Source of the DNA: Faecalibacterium langellae
Lineage (GTDB): Bacteria; Bacillota; Clostridia; Oscillospirales; Ruminococcaceae
DNA: 64,000 nucleotides
Direction of reading: 5' to 3'
Assembly (NCBI RefSeq): GCF_002549775.1
Contig: NZ_NMTR01000001.1
Coordinates: 1 to 64,000, forward strand
Each line of letters opens with the position of its first letter. Positions within the stretch are counted from its first letter, which is position 1. Positions 54,633 to 63,239 of the stretch are shown here, in pieces. The notes beneath the pieces are model-generated. The model worked only from the letters and a program-made list of their open reading frames with translations. It did no database searches and was not told where the DNA came from. The position numbers were made by a program, and so were the translations under genes.

Positions 54633-54758
54633 GTTATCATCGTCTTTCTTCTGGGAAAACTTTGCCATGACCTCAACGGTCAGACGGATCACATCCACGA
54701 TCAGGCTCAACAGAGTGAGAACGAACGTGAGCAGTGCGAGAGTCTCCAAAAGAGTCAT
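54621..54758 (-). CDS. small hydrophobic peptide, candidate type I toxin
   Basis: The 45-residue peptide has one membrane segment (LLTFVLTLLSLIVDVI, about residues 9-24) and a charged, Lys/Asp-rich tail (KKDDDNKKD), the build of holin-like type I toxins. The ATG has GGGAGGG 8 bases upstream, and a promoter lies at 54,914-54,942. The stop codon falls in the shared terminator stem with the convergent RNA. It was found by reading the sequence; no family name is certain. Confidence 0.6.
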   Translation of the reverse strand: MTLLETLALLTFVLTLLSLIVDVIRLTVEVMAKFSQKKDDDNKKD

Positions 54759-54913
54759 CCGACATCCCTCCCTTCGCCTTCAAGGCTCCGGGCAGGGTAC
54801 TTCCAAAAAAAGTTTCCTCCCGGAACCTCTGCTTCGTTCTATGTAATAATAGAAGAATCAGCGATGCGGGATGGAAAGCATGACCACCGATATGCAATCA
54901 GCGCCTTATCACC

Positions 54914-54942
54914 AGTGTAACACAAAGCTTGACGTAAGACAA
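54914..54942 (-). promoter_or_regulatory. promoter of the toxin-like gene
   Basis: On the minus strand TTGTCT (54,937-54,942) and TACACT (54,914-54,919) are 17 bases apart. The leader of about 150 bases contains segments similar to the 5' end of the convergent RNA. Confidence 0.55.
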
Positions 54943-54983
54943 GAAAAACCGCAATTCCCTACTAAAAAACTTCGTTTTAGGTG

Positions 54984-55012
54984 TTGACAAATCCCGTCGA
55001 TTGGATTATTAT
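54984..55012 (+). promoter_or_regulatory. promoter of the T-box/met operon
   Basis: TTGACA (54,984-54,989) and TATTAT (55,007-55,012) are 17 bases apart, just ahead of the T-box leader. Confidence 0.8.
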
Positions 55013-55029
55013 AAATGCAATATCACAAA

Positions 55030-55329
55030 AATGGCTGTGATGAGGAGAGTAAGCTTTCGCATTGATCCTTACCAGAGAGCCCGGGCGGTGGAAAAGGGCA
55101 GGAAACAGGAAGCTGAAAATGGCCTCGGAGCTGTGCGGGCGAGGTGCATGAGCGCTAAGTTCGCAACGGGATGCGCCCCGTTACAGCGTCCGGCTGTAAG
55201 CAGCAAAGCTGCCGCAGCATCGAGGCTGTGCCCGTGAGGGTGCGGTAAACCAAGGTGGTACCACGGAAGTATGTTCTGCTCCCGTCCTTGTCTGAGCGTT
55301 GGCTCAAAGGCAGGGACGGGAGCTTTTTT
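55030..55329 (+). promoter_or_regulatory. methionine T-box leader with terminator
   Basis: The T-box sequence AAGGTGGTACCACGG lies at 55,252-55,266. A stem I region with GAGGAGAGTAAGC lies upstream, and the terminator stem pairs 55,278-55,290 with 55,311-55,323, followed by T. The likely specifier is ATG in GAAAATGGCCTC (about 55,118). Uncharged tRNA-Met would switch on metQNI. Confidence 0.9.
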
Positions 55330-55418
55330 CATGCATCCGTTCCAAGGCCCTTGCACGGAACTGTGCCGTGCGGGCCGCTGTACATTTGTAATAAGCAAAA
55401 TAGAGAGGGAACAAAACT

Positions 55419-56330
55419 ATGATTACTCGTCGCGATTTTCTGAAAGTTACCGGTGTGGCTGCTGCAGCCGCTGCCCTGACCGCATGCGGCGGATCTTCTT
55501 CCACCGCATCTTCCGGCACTGCTTCTTCTGCAGCTGCTTCCACCGCAGCCAAGCTGGATAAGATCAAGGTGGCTGTGCCCAACGACACCACCAACGAGGC
55601 CCGCGCCCTGACCCTGCTGGAGAAGAACGGCTTCTTCAAGCTGAAGGCTGACGCCGGCCTGACCGCCACCGCAAAGGACATCGAGGAAAACCCCCTGAAC
55701 GTCACCGTCGATGAGGTCGAGGCTGCTCAGGTGCCCAACGTCCTGCAGGACGAGGACTACGCCGTCATCAACTCCAACTACGCCATCTCCGCCGGCCTGG
55801 ACCCCATCAACGATGCTCTGGCCATGGAGGACGGCACCTCTGCTTACGTCAACGTTCTGGTCTGCAAGGAAGGCAACGAGGAGGAGCCCAAGATCAAGGC
55901 TCTGGTGGCCGCTCTGCAGAGCCAGCAGGTGAAGGACTTCATGGAGGAAAACTACAAGGGTGCTGTGGTCTCCGTTGTCGAGAACCCCACCGACGGCTAC
56001 GACTCCTCCATTGATTACGACGCACTGAACGGCGAGACCGTCAGCTGCGCTGCTACCCCGGCTCCCCACTGCGAGGTGCTGGAGATCTGCAAGGACATTC
56101 TGGCTGCCAAGGGCATCACCCTGGACATCCAGGAGTTCGACGACTACATCCAGCCCAACAACGTGGTTGAGGACGGCCAGATCGACACCAACTACTTCCA
56201 GCATCAGCCGTATCTGGACGACTTCAATGCAGAGCACGGCACCCACCTGGTGACCGTTGCCGGCATCCACGTGGAGCCCATGGGCATCTACGGCGGCAAG
56301 CAGGACAGCCTGGCACCGATCGAGGGCTAA
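55419..56330 (+). CDS. metQ: methionine-binding lipoprotein MetQ, circularly permuted
   Basis: The 303-residue lipoprotein (signal TRRDFLKVTG, lipobox LTACG with Cys23) has all NlpA/MetQ segments but in swapped order. Residues 50-187 (VAVPNDTTNEARAL to YKGAVVSVV) match the second half of normal MetQ; residues 206-303 (PAPHCEVLEICKDIL, FDDYIQPNNVV, FQHQPYLDDF, VEPMGIYGGKQDSL) match the first half. A linker (188-205) joins the old C- and N-termini. Context (T-box, metN, metI) supports methionine uptake. Confidence 0.92.
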   Translation: MITRRDFLKVTGVAAAAAALTACGGSSSTASSGTASSAAASTAAKLDKIKVAVPNDTTNEARALTLLEKNGFFKLKADAGLTATAKDIEENPLNVTVDEVEAAQVPNVLQDEDYAVINSNYAISAGLDPINDALAMEDGTSAYVNVLVCKEGNEEEPKIKALVAALQSQQVKDFMEENYKGAVVSVVENPTDGYDSSIDYDALNGETVSCAATPAPHCEVLEICKDILAAKGITLDIQEFDDYIQPNNVVEDGQIDTNYFQHQPYLDDFNAEHGTHLVTVAGIHVEPMGIYGGKQDSLAPIEG

Positions 56331-56351
56331 GCCTAAAAAGGAGCAATTTCT

Positions 56352-57365
56352 GTGATTGAGATCAAACACCTTTCCAAGACCTTCCAGATGAAGGACGGCG
56401 CGGTGAACGCGCTGCACGACATCAACCTCACCATCCCGGATGGTTCCATCTACGGCATCATCGGCATGTCCGGTGCAGGCAAATCCACGCTGGTGCGCTG
56501 CATCAACCTGTTGGAGCGCCCAACCGAGGGCAGCGTCGTCATCGATGGCACCGCCATGGAGACCCTCAGCGCAGCCCAGCTGCGTGAGCGCCGCCGCGAC
56601 ATCACCATGATCTTCCAGCAGTTCAACCTGCTCATGCAGCGCAGCTGCCTGAAGAACATCTGCTTCCCCATGGAACTGGCCGGTGTGAAGAAGGCGGATG
56701 CCGAAAAGCGCGCCAAGGAGCTGCTGGACGTGGTGGGCCTGCCCGATAAGGCCAACGCCTACCCGGCCCAGCTTTCCGGCGGCCAGAAGCAGCGCATCGC
56801 CATCGCCCGCGCGCTGGCAACGGACCCGAAGGTCCTGCTGTGCGACGAGGCCACCAGTGCGCTGGACCCCAACACCACCCATGCCATCCTGACCCTGATC
56901 AAGGACATCAACAAGAAGCTGGGTATCACGGTGGTGGTCATCACCCACCAGATGAGCGTCGTGGAGGAGATCTGCGATCAGGTTGCCATTCTGGACGGCG
57001 GTGTGGTCGTGGAACAGGGCGCGGTCGCAGAAATTTTCTCGAACCCCAAGACGGCGGCGGCAAAGCGTCTGGTGGCCCCCAACGGCGGCAGCGCTGCCCG
57101 CGATCTTTCCAGCTTTGCCCCGGACGACCATGTGGTGCGCGTCACCTTCAACGGTTCGTCCACTGCAAAGCCGCTGGTGGCAAGCCTTGCGGCTGAAAAA
57201 GGCATTCTGGTGTCGGTGCTCAGTGCCGACACCCGTGATCTGAACGGCCAGTGCTACGGCTCCATGCTGCTCAAGCTGCCTGCCGATGTGGAGCAGGCAA
57301 AGCAGGCGGCCGCCTACATGCGCGGCCAGCCCGGTGTGACGGTGGAGGAGGTGACCGGCGAATGA
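56352..57365 (+). CDS. metN: methionine ABC transporter ATPase MetN
   Basis: The 337-residue protein has GMSGAGKST, LSGGQKQR, LLCDEATSALD and a C-terminal NIL domain (about 265-335), which in MetN binds methionine and inhibits transport. GTG at 56,352 has GGAG upstream. The stop overlaps metI (ATGA). Confidence 0.95.
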   Translation: MIEIKHLSKTFQMKDGAVNALHDINLTIPDGSIYGIIGMSGAGKSTLVRCINLLERPTEGSVVIDGTAMETLSAAQLRERRRDITMIFQQFNLLMQRSCLKNICFPMELAGVKKADAEKRAKELLDVVGLPDKANAYPAQLSGGQKQRIAIARALATDPKVLLCDEATSALDPNTTHAILTLIKDINKKLGITVVVITHQMSVVEEICDQVAILDGGVVVEQGAVAEIFSNPKTAAAKRLVAPNGGSAARDLSSFAPDDHVVRVTFNGSSTAKPLVASLAAEKGILVSVLSADTRDLNGQCYGSMLLKLPADVEQAKQAAAYMRGQPGVTVEEVTGE

Positions 57366-58018
57366 GCATTGCAGATTACGGCTTTGCCATCTGGGAGACC
57401 TTCTATGTGACGGCGCTCTCCACCGCCTTTGCGCTGGTGCTGGGCCTGCCGCTGGGTGTGCTGCTGGTGGCCGGTGACAAGGACGGCGTTCTGCCGCTGC
57501 CTTCCTGGCTGATGCACATCCTGAACATCGTCATCAACATTCTGCGCAGCGTGCCCTTCCTGATCCTGATGATCTGCGTCTTCCCGCTCACCCGTGCCAT
57601 CGTGGGCACCACGGTGGGCACCAAGGCCACCATCGTTCCGCTGGTGGTGGCGGCCTTCCCCTTCGTGGCACGTCTGGTGGAGACCAGCCTGCGCGAGCTG
57701 GACGAGGGCGTGGTGGAAGCTGCCCAGAGCATGGGCGCTACCCCCTTCCAGATCATCACCAAGGTGATGATCCCCGAGTGCCTGCCCGGCCTGATCTCCA
57801 GCATGACCACCGCCCTGACCACCATTCTGGGCTACTCGGCCATGTCCGGCGTCATTGGCGGCGGCGGCCTGGGCAAAATTGCGTTGTCCTACGGCTACTA
57901 CCGCTACCAGACCGATATCATGATCGTCTGCGTGGTGCTGCTGGTGCTCATGGTGCAGGTGTTCCAGAGCGTGGGCACCTGGTGGGCCAACAAGAGTGAT
58001 AAGAGACTGCGGAAGTAA
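57362..58018 (+). CDS. metI: methionine ABC transporter permease MetI
   Basis: The 218-residue permease has five membrane segments and the EAA-like loop (GVVEAAQSMGATPFQIITKVMIPE). The start ATG overlaps the metN stop; the frame upstream is antisense-like noise within metN. It pairs with MetN. Confidence 0.95.
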   Translation: MSIADYGFAIWETFYVTALSTAFALVLGLPLGVLLVAGDKDGVLPLPSWLMHILNIVINILRSVPFLILMICVFPLTRAIVGTTVGTKATIVPLVVAAFPFVARLVETSLRELDEGVVEAAQSMGATPFQIITKVMIPECLPGLISSMTTALTTILGYSAMSGVIGGGGLGKIALSYGYYRYQTDIMIVCVVLLVLMVQVFQSVGTWWANKSDKRLRK

Positions 58019-58057
58019 CCCCTAGCCCCCGGTCGGGAAGCAAAATTTAACGTTTCA

Positions 58058-58098
58058 ATTCCCCGCCGGAGGCATCTGCACTCCTGCGGGGAATTGTG
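58058..58098 (+). promoter_or_regulatory. hairpin between metI and metY
   Basis: An 11-bp perfect stem (58,058-58,068 with 58,088-58,098) encloses a smaller GGAG/CTCC pairing. No T run follows, so it may be an mRNA stability or partial-termination element. Confidence 0.5.
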
Positions 58099-58132
58099 CT
58101 ATATGGACAAACCCAGCAAAGGAGTATGTAGT

Positions 58133-59407
58133 ATGAATCGTGATACCATCTGCGTGCAGGGCGGTTACACCCCCGGCAACGGCGAACCCCGCCAGATCCC
58201 CATCGTGCAGTCCACCACCTTCAAGTATGCCACCAGCGAGGATATGGGCAAGCTGTTCGACCTGGAAGCCGACGGCTACTTCTATTCCCGCCTGCAGAAC
58301 CCCACCTGCGACCTGGTGGCGAAAAAGATTTGCGAGCTGGAAGGCGGCACTGCCGCCATGCTCACCTCCAGCGGTCAGGCCGCAAACTTCTTCGCGCTGT
58401 TCAACCTCTGCGAAGCAGGCGACCACATCGTGGCATCCAGCACCATCTACGGCGGCACCTTCAACCTCATCTCCGTCACCATGAAGAAGATGGGCATTGA
58501 CGCCACCTTCGTGGACCCGCTGTGCACCGAGGAAGAACTGAACGCCGCCTTCCGGCCCAACACCAAGGTCGTGTTCGGCGAGACCATCGCAAACCCGGCC
58601 CTCACCGTGCTGGACATTGAAAAGTTTGCCACGGCCGCCCACGCCCACGGCGTGCCGCTCATCGTGGACAACACCTTCCCCACGCCGGTCAACTGCCGCC
58701 CCTTTGAGTGGGGCGCGGACATCGTCACCCACTCCACCACCAAGTACATGGACGGCCACGGCGCTGTGCTGGGCGGAGCCATCGTGGACAGTGGCAAGTT
58801 CGACTGGATGGCCCACGCTGAAAAGTTCCCCGGCCTGTGCACCCCGGACGACAGCTACCACGGCATCACCTACGCCGAGCGCTTCGGCAAAGAGGGAGCT
58901 TTCATCACCAAGGCTACTGCCCAGCTCATGCGCGACTTCGGCTCCATGCAGTCCCCCATGAACGCTTACATGCTGAACCTCGGCCTCGAAAGCCTGCATG
59001 TCCGGATGCAGCGCCACTGCGAAAACGGCATGGCCGTGGCAAAGTTCCTGGAAGCACACCCCAAGGTGGCTTACGTCAACTACTGCGGTCTGGAAAACAG
59101 CCCCTACCACGCACTGGCCGAAAAGTACCTGCCGAACGGCAGCTGCGGCGTGGTGAGCTTTGGTCTGGCCGGCGGCCGCGAAGCTGCCAGCACTTTCATG
59201 AAGGAGCTGAAGCTGGCTGCCATCGAGACCCATGTGGCCGATGCCCGCACCTGCTGCCTGAACCCCGCATCCAGCACCCACCGCCAGATGAACGACGAGC
59301 AGCTGAAAGCCGCCGGTGTGCCCGCAGAGCTGGTGCGCATGAGCTGCGGCCTGGAAAGCAGCGAAGACCTCATCGCCGATATCGCGCAGGCGCTGGATAA
59401 GATCTAA
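58133..59407 (+). CDS. metY: O-acetylhomoserine sulfhydrylase
   Basis: The 424-residue PLP enzyme makes homocysteine from O-acetylhomoserine and sulfide. It has [25 protein letters not shown] and the PLP-lysine motif [18 protein letters not shown] precedes the ATG at 58,133. Length fits MetY (about 425) rather than the shorter cystathionine enzymes. It works with the downstream MetA. Confidence 0.93.
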   Translation: MNRDTICVQGGYTPGNGEPRQIPIVQSTTFKYATSEDMGKLFDLEADGYFYSRLQNPTCDLVAKKICELEGGTAAMLTSSGQAANFFALFNLCEAGDHIVASSTIYGGTFNLISVTMKKMGIDATFVDPLCTEEELNAAFRPNTKVVFGETIANPALTVLDIEKFATAAHAHGVPLIVDNTFPTPVNCRPFEWGADIVTHSTTKYMDGHGAVLGGAIVDSGKFDWMAHAEKFPGLCTPDDSYHGITYAERFGKEGAFITKATAQLMRDFGSMQSPMNAYMLNLGLESLHVRMQRHCENGMAVAKFLEAHPKVAYVNYCGLENSPYHALAEKYLPNGSCGVVSFGLAGGREAASTFMKELKLAAIETHVADARTCCLNPASSTHRQMNDEQLKAAGVPAELVRMSCGLESSEDLIADIAQALDKI

Positions 59408-59433
59408 AAACTTCCCCAAAGGAGTACGACACT

Positions 59434-60366
59434 ATGCCGCTGATCATCCCCAAGACCCTGCCCGCTTACGATGCCCTCTACAACGAAAATGTCTTCGTCA
59501 TGCACCGTGAGCGCGCCCTTGCCCAGCACATCCGCCCGCTGGAAATTCTCATCCTCAACCTGATGCCCACCAAGATCACCACCGAGACCCAGATCGCCCG
59601 CCTGCTGGCCAATACCCCCATTCAGGTGCACATGACCCTGATGCAGACGGCCAGCCACGCAGCCACCCATGTCTCGGCGGCACACCTCGAGTCCTTCTAT
59701 AAGACCTTCGACGAGGTGAAGAATAACCGCTACGACGGCATGATCATCACGGGGGCACCCATCGAGACCATGGACTTCGAGCAGGTGGACTACTGGGACG
59801 AGCTGTGCGAGATCATGGATTTCAGCGAGACGAATGTCTACTCCACCCTCCATGTGTGCTGGGGCGCGCAGGCGGGCCTGTACTACCACTACGGCGTGCA
59901 CAAACAGCTGCTGCCGGAGAAGATGTTCGGCGTGTTCGAGCACCGGGTCACCCGCCCGGCAAACCCGCTGGTGCGCGGCTTCGACGAGGTGTTCTATGCG
60001 CCCCACAGCCGCCATACCGGCATCAGCCGCGAGGATGTGGACAACTGTAAGGCACTGCGCATCCTTGCCGAGAGTGACGTGGCCGGCCCCTTCCTCATGA
60101 GCACCGAGAACGGACGGCAAATTTTCGTCACCGGCCACCCGGAGTACGACAAGTACACGTTGGATTCCGAGTACCGCCGCGACGTGGACAAGGGCCTGCC
60201 CATCCATGTGCCGGTGAACTACTACCCGGACGACGACCCCGCGAAGCCGCCGCTGTTCCGCTGGCGTGCCCACGCCCACCTGCTGTATGAGAACTGGCTG
60301 AACTACTACGTCTACCAGAACACCCCCTACGATCTGGGCGAAATCCAGCGCGTGAAGCACGAATAA
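59434..60366 (+). CDS. metA: homoserine O-acetyltransferase (MetA family)
   Basis: The 310-residue protein has the nucleophile Cys142 in HVCWGAQAG, the TGHPEYD motif, and Glu111 in GAPIETMDF. Known work on MetA shows that Glu at 111 favours acetyl-CoA over succinyl-CoA, which agrees with an O-acetylhomoserine-using MetY next door. AAAGGAG precedes the ATG. A terminator follows at 60,371-60,415. Confidence 0.95.
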   Translation: MPLIIPKTLPAYDALYNENVFVMHRERALAQHIRPLEILILNLMPTKITTETQIARLLANTPIQVHMTLMQTASHAATHVSAAHLESFYKTFDEVKNNRYDGMIITGAPIETMDFEQVDYWDELCEIMDFSETNVYSTLHVCWGAQAGLYYHYGVHKQLLPEKMFGVFEHRVTRPANPLVRGFDEVFYAPHSRHTGISREDVDNCKALRILAESDVAGPFLMSTENGRQIFVTGHPEYDKYTLDSEYRRDVDKGLPIHVPVNYYPDDDPAKPPLFRWRAHAHLLYENWLNYYVYQNTPYDLGEIQRVKHE

Positions 60367-60370
60367 ATGC

Positions 60371-60415
60371 ACAAAAACCGGTATTGCGTCAAAATTGCGC
60401 GATACCGGTTTTTAT
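60371..60415 (+). terminator. terminator of the met genes
   Basis: A 12-bp stem around AAAACCGGTAT and its complement is followed by a T run. The right arm lies between the -35 and -10 boxes of the next promoter. Confidence 0.8.
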
Positions 60416-60423
60416 GCTATACT
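60395..60423 (+). promoter_or_regulatory. promoter of the Fst-like toxin gene
   Basis: TTGCGC (60,395-60,400) and TATACT (60,418-60,423) are 17 bases apart, overlapping the met terminator. Confidence 0.6.
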
Positions 60424-60475
60424 GTTCCTGCGGCCCTTCTCCATTCCCCTAACCGCGGAAAGGAGGTGGTAACCA

Positions 60476-60580
60476 ATGGAAGTCTTCGTCTCATTTATAC
60501 AGACTGTCGGAGCAGAGGTAGTTGCCTACTATCTGTGCAAGTGGCTTGACAGCCTGTTCTTCAAGGGCAGCAAGCACTAA
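60476..60580 (+). CDS. 34-residue Fst/Ldr-like hydrophobic peptide, candidate type I toxin
   Basis: The peptide (MEVFVSFIQTVGAEVVAYYL, then CKWLDSLFF and a basic end) is one membrane helix with a Trp-Leu-Asp turn, as in Fst-family toxins. A very strong AAAGGAGGTGG site precedes the ATG. The gene ends 6 bases before a terminator shared with a convergent small RNA. Direct repeats around its start and beyond the terminator match the Fst/RNAII layout. Confidence 0.7.
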   Translation: MEVFVSFIQTVGAEVVAYYLCKWLDSLFFKGSKH

Positions 60581-60586
60581 CCCAAG

Positions 60587-60626
60587 AAGCCCCCCGGTAC
60601 TGACACTACCGGGGGGCTTTTGGTTT
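60587..60626. terminator. bidirectional terminator of the toxin/antitoxin pair
   Basis: A 13-bp perfect stem (60,587-60,599 with 60,607-60,619) has a 7-base loop and a T-rich tail on the plus strand. Confidence 0.85.
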
Positions 60627-60667
60627 TTTCGTGGTAACCACGGAACAGGCCTTCATCTCATTGCCTA
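60587..60667 (-). ncRNA. candidate antitoxin RNA (RNAII-like)
   Basis: A minus-strand promoter (TTGACT at 60,695-60,700, TATACT at 60,673-60,678, 16 bases apart) would start an RNA near 60,667 ending at the shared terminator. It carries complements of GTGGTAACCA and CTTCRTCTCATT, which occur at the toxin ribosome-binding site and early codons. Confidence 0.65.
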
Positions 60668-60672
60668 TCTTT

Positions 60673-60700
60673 AGTATATGCAGTTTTAAGCAAAAGTCAA
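60673..60700 (-). promoter_or_regulatory. promoter of the candidate antitoxin RNA
   Basis: On the minus strand TTGACT and TATACT are spaced by 16 bases, between the flavin reductase 3' end and the toxin locus. Confidence 0.7.
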
Positions 60701-60715
60701 GCGATGAAATGTAAA

Positions 60716-61300
60716 TTATTTTTTACGCCTTACCGGCTTTTTCTTCCGCACACTGTAGCCAAAGGTGCCCAGCTTTTTGCCCAGGGCCAGATACTCGCCG
60801 TGGCTGTAGACGATGAGCTTGGCTTTATCAAGGCAGAGCTTGCCGGTCTCATCCAGCAGGCTTTCGTCCACATCGCAGGCCACAACTTCGGCCAGGAACA
60901 GATCATGGCTGCCCAGCGGGATCACCTGAGTCACTTTGCACTCGAGGTTCACCGGGCTTTCTTCCAGCACCGGGCAGTCGGTCAGCACGCTGCCGGGGGC
61001 GGCATGCAGGCCGCAGGCGGCGAACTTATCCACGTCGCGGCCGCTTTTCACGCCGCACCAGTCGATGGAGTGCACCAGCGCTTCGGTGGGCAGGTTGATG
61101 GCAAACTGCCCGCTCTCCTGGATAAGGTGGTGGCTGTAGCGCTCCGGCCGCACGCTGATGCTCACCATGCTGGGCTGGGTGCAGATGGTGCCCGTCCAGC
61201 CGATGGTGATGAGGTTGGGCTTATCCAGCCCGCCGCAGGAGACCAGCACCGGCGGTTCCGGGTTCAGCAGGGTGCTGCCCCGCCAGCTCTGTTTGCTCAT
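60716..61300 (-). CDS. flavin reductase-like FMN-binding split-barrel protein
   Basis: The 194-residue protein has the family pattern GGLDKPNLITIGWTGTICTQPSMVSISVRPERYS and a basic C-terminus (KKKPVRRKK). AAAGGAAG precedes the ATG. The start overlaps the glycosyltransferase stop (ATGA), so they form an operon. The substrate is unknown. Confidence 0.88.
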   Translation of the reverse strand: MSKQSWRGSTLLNPEPPVLVSCGGLDKPNLITIGWTGTICTQPSMVSISVRPERYSHHLIQESGQFAINLPTEALVHSIDWCGVKSGRDVDKFAACGLHAAPGSVLTDCPVLEESPVNLECKVTQVIPLGSHDLFLAEVVACDVDESLLDETGKLCLDKAKLIVYSHGEYLALGKKLGTFGYSVRKKKPVRRKK

Positions 61301-62277
61301 CCGTGATACTTCCTTTCATAGGGGGCCCAGGTGCGCTCGGAGATGATGTAGCGCGGGCGGGCTTTCGTTTCCATATAAATTTTGCCGATATACTCACCGA
61401 TGACGCCCAGGCACACCAGCTGTACGCCACCCACAAAGCAGACGATGCAGATGGTGGAGGCCCAGCCTGCCACCACACTGCCTAGGATGGCATCAATGAT
61501 GGCCCAGATCACGCCGATGAAGCTGATCAGGCTCACCACGATGCCCGCGCCCGTGATGATGCGGATGGGCTTGTTGGAAAGGCTGGTGATGCCGTCAAAG
61601 GCCAGTGCCAGCATCTTGCTCAGGGGGTAGTGGCTCTCACCGGCCAGACGCTCGTGGCGCTCGTAGGTGACAACTTCGCTCTTAAAGCCCACCAGCGGCA
61701 CCATGCCGCGCAGGAAGATGTTCACCTCTTTGTAGTCCGCAAAGCTCTCCAGCACCCGGGTGCTGATGAGCCGGTAGTCGGCGTGGTTGAACACGATGTC
61801 CGCGCCCAGAGCGTTCATCACGTGATAGAAACCCTCGGCGGTGAACCGCTTGAAGAAGGTGTCGGTATCCCGGCGGCTGCGCACGCCGTACACCACCTCG
61901 GCACCGGCTAGGTACTTTTTCACCATCTCATCCATGGCGTTGATGTCGTCCTGGCCGTCGCAGTCGATGGAGATGGTGATATCACAGGTGCCGCTGTGCA
62001 GCGCTTCCATCAGGCCCGCCAGTACGGCGTTCTGGTGGCCGCGGTTGCGGCTCTGCGAGATGCCGATGAAGTGCTCATCCTGCGCGGCAAAGCCCTGAAT
62101 GAGCTCCCAGGTCTTGTCGCGGGAGCCGTCGTTTACGAACAGCACCCGGCTTTTCTCGCTCACAAGGCCCTGTGCGGCCAGGCTGTTGATCTTTTCCAGA
62201 AACATGGGTGCCGTGATGGGCAGCACCTGCTCCTCGTTGTAGCAGGGGATCACGATCCAGAGGATAGGTTTTGACAT
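61297..62277 (-). CDS. family 2 glycosyltransferase (GtrB/dolichol-phosphate mannosyltransferase-like)
   Basis: The 326-residue protein has a GT-A domain with the CYNEEQVLP start, NDGSRDKTW, and SIDCDGQDD (metal-binding DxD type), and two C-terminal membrane segments. Relatives transfer a sugar to a polyprenyl phosphate at the membrane. ATG at 62,277 has AAGGAG upstream. Confidence 0.92.
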   Translation of the reverse strand: MSKPILWIVIPCYNEEQVLPITAPMFLEKINSLAAQGLVSEKSRVLFVNDGSRDKTWELIQGFAAQDEHFIGISQSRNRGHQNAVLAGLMEALHSGTCDITISIDCDGQDDINAMDEMVKKYLAGAEVVYGVRSRRDTDTFFKRFTAEGFYHVMNALGADIVFNHADYRLISTRVLESFADYKEVNIFLRGMVPLVGFKSEVVTYERHERLAGESHYPLSKMLALAFDGITSLSNKPIRIITGAGIVVSLISFIGVIWAIIDAILGSVVAGWASTICIVCFVGGVQLVCLGVIGEYIGKIYMETKARPRYIISERTWAPYERKYHG

Positions 62278-62346
62278 GATAAAAAAGCTCCTTATAATAA
62301 ACAGCAAAAAGGATGCCGTTGAAGTTATGGCCCTTCCCGTGAAAAA

Positions 62347-62382
62347 GAGTTTTAGAAAAATCCGCAGATTTTTCTAAAACTC
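62347..62382. terminator. perfect inverted repeat between crp-like and glycosyltransferase genes
   Basis: Two 16-base arms (62,347-62,362 and 62,367-62,382) with a 4-base loop lie downstream of the Crp-like gene. The stem is AT-rich, so terminator strength is uncertain. Confidence 0.6.
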
Positions 62383-62451
62383 AAATATAAAAATAAAATT
62401 TCCGATGAGAATGGCCAAAGCGCACGCGGCGGCCATTTTAAATGGTCCGGC

Positions 62452-63132
62452 TCACTGCACCATTTGCTTCAAAGTCTCCGGTTCCAGAAGCTTGAAGCTG
62501 CTCTTGTAAGTGTCCAGCAGGCCGTCCCGCTGCATCTGGCTCAGCTCACGGCTGAGGGCGCTGCGGTCGCAGTTCAGGTAATCCGCCAGCTGGATGCGGG
62601 AGAACGGGATGCTGAAGGTCAGGCTGCCCGCCCGCTCGGCTTCGCTGAGCAGGTAAGCGCACACCTTGGCCCGCAGGCTTTTCAGCACCAGCAGGTCGAT
62701 GCGGCGGGAAAGCGAAAAATACTTGTCGCTGATGGTGCGCACCAGGTTCTGCAGTGCGCGCTGGTGCGCCGGGCTGCCGTCCGAAAGCAGCAGCCGCTCG
62801 TAGGGGATGAGCAGCACTTCGCAGGGTGCGGCGGCCAGCACCGTCACCGGGCTGGCAAGGCTGGACCCGCCCAGCACGTCGCCGAACACGCCGCCCGGCT
62901 CCATGTGGGTGATGGGGATGCGCGCCCCGCCCGGGGCCGGGCGGTAGGCTTCCAGCATGCCGGTGAGCACCACGCCCACCCGGCGGTTGGGTTCCCCGGC
63001 CAGCACGAGGGCCTCGCCCTTGCCGTAACTGCGCACCACAGCACCCAGCTGGGCCAGCAGCACCTGCAGCTGGTCGGTGGGGATGCCGGTGAACAAAGAG
63101 GTGGATTGTAACAGCGGAAGATAGTTTTTCAT
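62452..63132 (-). CDS. Crp/Fnr-family transcriptional regulator
   Basis: The 226-residue protein has an N-terminal cyclic-nucleotide-binding-like barrel (GVVLTGMLEAYRP, PGGVFGDVLGG) and a C-terminal helix-turn-helix (SRIQLADYLNCDRSALSRELSQMQ). No Fnr-type Cys cluster is visible, so an iron-sulfur sensor is unlikely. ATG at 63,132 is preferred to a longer frame from 63,177. It is divergent from a solute-binding protein gene that it may control. Confidence 0.9.
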   Translation of the reverse strand: MKNYLPLLQSTSLFTGIPTDQLQVLLAQLGAVVRSYGKGEALVLAGEPNRRVGVVLTGMLEAYRPAPGGARIPITHMEPGGVFGDVLGGSSLASPVTVLAAAPCEVLLIPYERLLLSDGSPAHQRALQNLVRTISDKYFSLSRRIDLLVLKSLRAKVCAYLLSEAERAGSLTFSIPFSRIQLADYLNCDRSALSRELSQMQRDGLLDTYKSSFKLLEPETLKQMVQ

Positions 63133-63210
63133 CACAAATCCGTGGGAAAGAGACAGGCTCCCACAGCCCTCCTGCAATTCTGTTGCACACGCAACGGTAT
63201 TTTTACCCCT

Positions 63211-63239
63211 ATTATAGTAAACTTAGACGCGCAAAGCAA
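63211..63239 (-). promoter_or_regulatory. promoter of the Crp/Fnr-like gene
   Basis: On the minus strand TTGCTT (63,234-63,239) and TATAAT (63,211-63,216) are 17 bases apart. Confidence 0.65.

Larger units (their letters stand above)
60466..60662 (+). repeat. direct repeats DRa and DRb of the type I system
   Basis: GTGGTAACCA occurs at 60,466-60,475 and 60,631-60,640. CTTCGTCTCATT at 60,484-60,495 matches CTTCATCTCATT at 60,651-60,662. Because the two transcripts converge, each repeat gives complementary RNA. Confidence 0.75.

Noticed and set aside
55329-59419. Very long open frames antisense to metQ/metN and to metY, and similarly across dnaK and the ABC exporter genes
   Set aside because: They are by-products of GC-rich codon use, lack ribosome-binding sites and family motifs, and lie opposite well-identified genes.
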